Shown here: positions 53,979 through 56,893 of the stretch, piece after piece | How the letters are laid out: each line of letters starts with the position of its first letter | Numbering within the stretch: the first letter of the stretch is position 1 | NCBI RefSeq assembly: GCF_014596445.1 | Contig: NZ_MECL01000233.1 | Span: 1 to 56,893, forward strand | DNA: 56,893 bases | Reading direction: 5' to 3' | Source: Streptomyces sp. CBMA29 | GTDB lineage: Bacteria > Actinomycetota > Actinomycetes > Streptomycetales > Streptomycetaceae | Notes under the pieces: generated by a model | Databases searched by the model: none | What the model was told of the DNA's origin: nothing | What the model saw: the letters and a program-made list of their open reading frames with translations, nothing else | Position numbers and translations under genes: made by a program

Positions 53979-54943
53979 GCAAGGAGAGAGCTGCAACCGC
54001 CGGCCTGGCGCTTCCGGCACTGATCGCGCTCGGGATGAGCGCCAACACCAGTTACAGGTACGTCGGCGAACATCTCGGCATCACCGTTGTCACAGAACGC
54101 GGTCTGCTGACCGGGGTTGCGGAGCTGGCTGTTGTCGCCTTGGTCCTGCATGCCTGGGCCACCAAGACCAAGGCGAGTCTTCTGTTCAGTTATGGCCTGA
54201 TCGCTCTCCAGGCGATTCCCGCGTTCTCCGTCTCGGGAGGTGGCGGAGGCGTCATGCGGGTGGCTCTCGGACCCGTCCTGGCAGGGGTGCTGCTGCACTT
54301 CCTTCTGTCGCTGGACGCCTTGCACGCACCGAAGCCGGACGGCTTCCTCAATCGCGTGTGGGCCGAGATCCGAGATCGGATCGTCTCTCGCCTAGGTCTG
54401 GGGGCACGTGGTGCAGACTCCGCCGCCATCGCACGGAGCCGGGCCACTGACAAGGCTGTGCGGCTCGCTGACGAGCTGTCGCGGGTCACCGCGGACCGGA
54501 AGGCGGCGCGGTTGTCCGTGCGCCTCTCCAAGGCAGTGGACGCGGCCCAACACGGTCTTGAAGGCGCGGAGGCTGCGAAGGCTGAGGTCCGGTTTGTGGA
54601 ACGGCTGAAGAGGCGTAAGAGCGTGGCGGGCCTGGCGGCCATCGACGGTGACCATGAGTGGGGCGTAGTGCCCGAGGGGGGTGAACCAGCGCTCATCTTC
54701 TCGGTGTCCGGCTCGGCCGCAAACTCTCACTGGGACCCGCCCCTGTCGTCCCTCCCTGTGTCCTCAGCCATCCGCCTGGTGGTCTCCCACCAGGCGGATA
54801 TGAGTCACGCAGACGTGGTCCAGGTGCTCTTGGAGAACGGCGTTGAGACCAACGCTGCGTACGTCTCCAGCATCCGCAGCAAGGACAAGGCCAAGCAGGC
54901 GGCCCCCGCCGATCTGTCGCCCTTCCGCTCCGCTTCCTTTTGA
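53975..54943 (+). CDS. DUF2637-like membrane protein, 322 aa
   Basis: GTG 53975. N-terminal half has about four hydrophobic helices (LALPALIALGMSANTSYRYV; LLTGVAELAVVALVLHAWA; MRVALGPVLAGVLLHFLLSL) and ANTSYRYVGEHLGI, resembling DUF2637 (SpdA/SpdB-type) proteins of Streptomyces plasmids and phages. The C-terminal part is cytoplasmic, charged, with an HTH-like end (MSHADVVQVLLENGVETNAA). Possibly membrane-linked replication or partition. Confidence 0.6.
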   Translation: MSKERAATAGLALPALIALGMSANTSYRYVGEHLGITVVTERGLLTGVAELAVVALVLHAWATKTKASLLFSYGLIALQAIPAFSVSGGGGGVMRVALGPVLAGVLLHFLLSLDALHAPKPDGFLNRVWAEIRDRIVSRLGLGARGADSAAIARSRATDKAVRLADELSRVTADRKAARLSVRLSKAVDAAQHGLEGAEAAKAEVRFVERLKRRKSVAGLAAIDGDHEWGVVPEGGEPALIFSVSGSAANSHWDPPLSSLPVSSAIRLVVSHQADMSHADVVQVLLENGVETNAAYVSSIRSKDKAKQAAPADLSPFRSASF

Positions 54944-54948
54944 TCGCC

Positions 54949-54966
54949 CTCGGCGGCGACGCCGAG
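54949..54966 (+). terminator. Stem-loop after the membrane-protein gene
   Basis: CTCGGCG and CGCCGAG pair around a GCGA tetraloop, 6 bases after the stop codon. Confidence 0.5.
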
Positions 54967-55018
54967 TGAAAGTTCGCAACCGATCGGGCGGATACCGCCG
55001 TTAATCATGGGAGACCTT

Positions 55019-55204
55019 ATGACGCTGGAAGAGCACGCCAAGGCCATCAGTGCTGCGATCTGGGCTGCGTACGAGGACGGGTTCGAGCTGGACAACGGTG
55101 ATGGTGAGCCGCTTCCGATGTCCGTTGAGCTGAACGTGATCGACGACGGCGATTTCGCCGATGAGTGGGTTCCTGTGAGCCTGCCGGCCCCGTCTTACTA
55201 CTAG
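55019..55204 (+). CDS. Small acidic protein, 61 aa
   Basis: ATG 55019 follows GGGAGACCTT. Acidic (MTLEEHAKAISAAIWAAYED; ELNVIDDGDFADEWVPVSLP), similar in style to the 46018 protein. Last plus-strand gene before the integrase terminator. Confidence 0.6.
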   Translation: MTLEEHAKAISAAIWAAYEDGFELDNGDGEPLPMSVELNVIDDGDFADEWVPVSLPAPSYY

Positions 55205-55214
55205 TCCGCTTAAG

Positions 55215-55247
55215 CAGAAACCCCCCGCCAGAGGCGGGGGGTTTCTG
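55215..55247. terminator. Bidirectional terminator between right arm and integrase
   Basis: CAGAAACCCCCCGCC and its complement GGCGGGGGGTTTCTG pair around AGA. It ends the plus operon and the integrase gene. Confidence 0.88.
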
Positions 55248-56816
55248 TCATATCTTGAGCCGTTCTGGTATGTGAAGTTCGAATTCATCTGTATAGACGT
55301 AGAAGCGCACGCCGTTGCGGCGCATCAGGGCCTCAAGGTCTGGCAGCTCGGTGGTCTCCCACAGCTCCCGCCACGTCTTTCCGAGGCTGCGGTACTCCCA
55401 CCGATCACCGGTGGGCTTGCCGCTCAGCTCCGCGTACTCCGCGTTGAGCTTGTCAATCATGGCTTCCGCCGTCTTACGCATAAGAGGGGTGCCGTAGCGC
55501 CGGCCTGGCTCCATGTCGGCCATGAGATGAGGCACAAGCTCTTCGATCTCGGACATCCGTCCTTCGGTGTCCTCGCCTGCGACGTAGATGCGCTCTTCTA
55601 CATCGCGGTCGCCGAACTCCTCCATCAGGTGATGCTCAAACGTGGCCAGGAGGCGGCCAGGCTCCCAAGAAACCTGCTCTTCGCAACCGTTCTTGGTTCG
55701 ACCGTCTACGAGGCGCGGATTGACACACCTGAACTTCGCGTACTCCGCACGACTGCCGTCTTTCAGCGTCCTTCTCATGACGTGGAGCCGCATCTTGCCC
55801 TTGCAGTACCCACACCGGATGACTTCCAGGAAGGGCGTGATGTTGGTGGGTGAGGATACGTGAAACGTGCGGTCCTTCAAGTACCCCTGGAGCGCCTGCC
55901 ACTCGTCCTCTGTGAAGATCGGATCGGCTACGCGTATTTTCTGCCCTTCGCCTGTAATGATCGGGAATGTCTCGTAATACTTCTTCCCTGCGACCTGCCG
56001 AGTCTCCATCTTCCAACCCATGAGGGCTTCGTTGCCCAGGAGCTTGCGCAGGCCGGCCGCCGTCCACTTGTACTGTCGGCCTGACTCCACGATCCGCTTG
56101 GACGGCCGTGACCCCCGGGGGGTCGGCTCCCCTCTTGCGTTGAGGTCGTCTGCGATGGCCGCATGGGACTCGTCTCCCGTGAGAAGTCGGTTCACGATCT
56201 CTCGTAGAACGTTGACCTGGTGAGGGTTCTGACGGAGGTAGGCAGCCCCGTCCTCTCCCTTGTAGACCTCGTATCCATATACAGGCATGCCGCCCGCCCA
56301 CCGAGTCTTCTCGCGGTTGCTCTCTCGGAAGGACGACACGCGCATGGACGTGTTGTTGGCCTCCATCTCCGCCAGCGCGGAGAACAGGGCGATGATCACG
56401 TGCCGGAAAGGACCCGTCATGTCAAAGATGGGCTCCGTCACGGAAGCGAAGCTCTTACCCCCGTGGTCCTCCGCCCAACGGAGCATGTCTTGCATGTCCA
56501 TGACTTTGCGGATGAAGCGGTCAAGCTTCCAAAATAGGATGAGGTCGAAGTCTGGAGCCTTCTCGGTGATCCAGTGGCCCATCTCCGCTCGCTCCATGGG
56601 CGACTGCTTGGTTGCTGACACGTGGGCGTCACGGGCAACGCCCACCTCCACCCATCCGAGGTGCGCTCTGTCGGCGATGTACTTGCGAGCGTCGAAGAGC
56701 TGTCGTTCGAGACTCGTGGACTCATCGGTCAGGTAGCTGATGCGTAGACCGATGAGGACTCGGACCGGCTTGACCCGACCTACGAAGGTCGCGGGGGCGT
56801 CTATCGCTGCTGTCAC
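55248..56816 (-). CDS. int: Large serine integrase, 522 aa
   Basis: Catalytic N-terminal domain begins RVLIGLRISYLTDESTSLER with Ser27 as nucleophile (GTG 56816 start), then LILFWKLDRFIRKVMDMQDM. The recombinase domain has NVLREIVNRLLTGDESHAAI and DDLNARGEPTPRGSRPSKRI. The zinc-ribbon is IRCGYCKGKMRL with Cys further on (FRCVNP, NGCEEQ), followed by a coiled coil. Leaderless start 7 bases after its -10 (56829-56824), and -35 lies in the att core. Inserts and excises the prophage; excision needs an RDF. Confidence 0.95.
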   Translation of the reverse strand: MTAAIDAPATFVGRVKPVRVLIGLRISYLTDESTSLERQLFDARKYIADRAHLGWVEVGVARDAHVSATKQSPMERAEMGHWITEKAPDFDLILFWKLDRFIRKVMDMQDMLRWAEDHGGKSFASVTEPIFDMTGPFRHVIIALFSALAEMEANNTSMRVSSFRESNREKTRWAGGMPVYGYEVYKGEDGAAYLRQNPHQVNVLREIVNRLLTGDESHAAIADDLNARGEPTPRGSRPSKRIVESGRQYKWTAAGLRKLLGNEALMGWKMETRQVAGKKYYETFPIITGEGQKIRVADPIFTEDEWQALQGYLKDRTFHVSSPTNITPFLEVIRCGYCKGKMRLHVMRRTLKDGSRAEYAKFRCVNPRLVDGRTKNGCEEQVSWEPGRLLATFEHHLMEEFGDRDVEERIYVAGEDTEGRMSEIEELVPHLMADMEPGRRYGTPLMRKTAEAMIDKLNAEYAELSGKPTGDRWEYRSLGKTWRELWETTELPDLEALMRRNGVRFYVYTDEFELHIPERLKI

Positions 56817-56823
56817 CTGCGGA

Positions 56824-56852
56824 AACTTAGCCGGTATACATCCCAGATACAA
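56824..56852 (-). promoter_or_regulatory. Integrase promoter overlapping the att core
   Basis: TTGTAT (56852-56847), a 17-base spacer and TAAGTT (56829-56824) lie on the minus strand; the GTG is 7 bases further. The first five bases of the -35 are core bases shared by attP and attB, so the promoter survives integration. Confidence 0.65.
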
Positions 56853-56867
56853 GCGCGGCTCCTTCTA
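56834..56867. other. attR: attR: phage P arm plus shared core
   Basis: GTATACATCCCAGATA (56834-56849) is the partner arm of bases 19-34 (13 of 16 complementary). The core TACAAGCGCGG (56848-56858) and the following TCCTTCTA (56860-56867) match bases 1-20 with one mismatch. Sequence after about 56858 is host. Confidence 0.8.
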
Positions 56868-56893
56868 CCCCTTCGCCCCACTGCCCGGCGCGG
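56848..56893 (+). CDS. Host gene fragment (continuation of interrupted host ORF)
   Basis: Reads YKRGSFYPFAPLPGA in frame with no stop and strongly GC-biased third positions (tac aag cgc ggc tcc ttc tac ccc ttc gcc), unlike the phage sequence at bases 1-40. It would be the 3' side of the host gene whose 5' side enters at base 1. Too short to name. Confidence 0.55.

Overview
The window is an almost exactly excised temperate siphovirus prophage from a high-GC actinomycete, most likely Streptomyces. The high third-position GC, abundant GTG/TTG starts, leaderless promoters and several Streptomyces-type families (DUF6415-like, DUF6243-like, Lsr2-like, TPR regulator, DUF2637-like) point that way. 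The first 11 bases recur at 56848-56858 next to a large serine integrase. If the two ends are joined, they form an attP with a 16-bp imperfect inverted repeat (13/16) around a GG dinucleotide. The prophage unit is therefore about 56,847 bp, and only the last ~35 bases are host DNA (the continuing part of an interrupted host ORF).

Layout. (i) 1-7.2 kb: a cargo region with an open reading frame crossing attL, a pentapeptide-repeat protein, and a minus-strand operon: ATP-binding protein, DUF6415-like protein, NUDIX hydrolase, unknown protein, DUF6243-like protein, a 58-aa peptide that looks like a RiPP precursor, and an HExxH peptide-hydroxylase-like enzyme. The operon is divergent from a leaderless HTH/TPR regulator and a GNAT enzyme. 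(ii) 7.2-8.6 kb: non-coding DNA with dyad repeats, three copies of a phage-wide motif and a structured stretch. (iii) 8.6-17.5 kb: plus-strand small genes separated by near-identical GC-rich hairpins, then a DUF3987-like ATPase and three proteins with Lsr2-like segments. (iv) 17.5-40.6 kb: minus-strand structural arm, read right to left: HNH, tRNA array, terminase, portal, scaffold, capsid, connectors, tail tube, frameshifted chaperones, tape measure, tail tip, holin, endolysin. Two plus-strand morons (GNAT; zinc-finger protein) interrupt it. (v) 40.7-55.2 kb: plus-strand immunity and DNA-metabolism arm: L5-type repressor, Cas4-like nuclease, DnaB/RecA-like ATPase, endonuclease VII, split primase, DUF3310, phosphoesterase, sigma-like protein, class II ribonucleotide reductase, family A DNA polymerase and many small zinc/cysteine proteins. 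(vi) 55.2-56.8 kb: serine integrase.

How it fits together. In virion order this is a cluster A (L5/Bxb1)-like plan: structural arm, central att/int, oppositely transcribed right arm, and the repressor next to the genome end. Twelve copies of CTTGYTACTRGGGAR lie on the plus strand, nearly all between genes of the oppositely transcribed arm; several form the -35 of a promoter. I interpret them as operators/stoperators of the repressor at 40941-41441. The phosphoesterase at 46236 is the best candidate for the recombination directionality factor. The most novel parts are the RiPP-like cargo cassette, the new stoperator family, genes beginning without a usual start codon next to those motifs, and the odd tRNA array.
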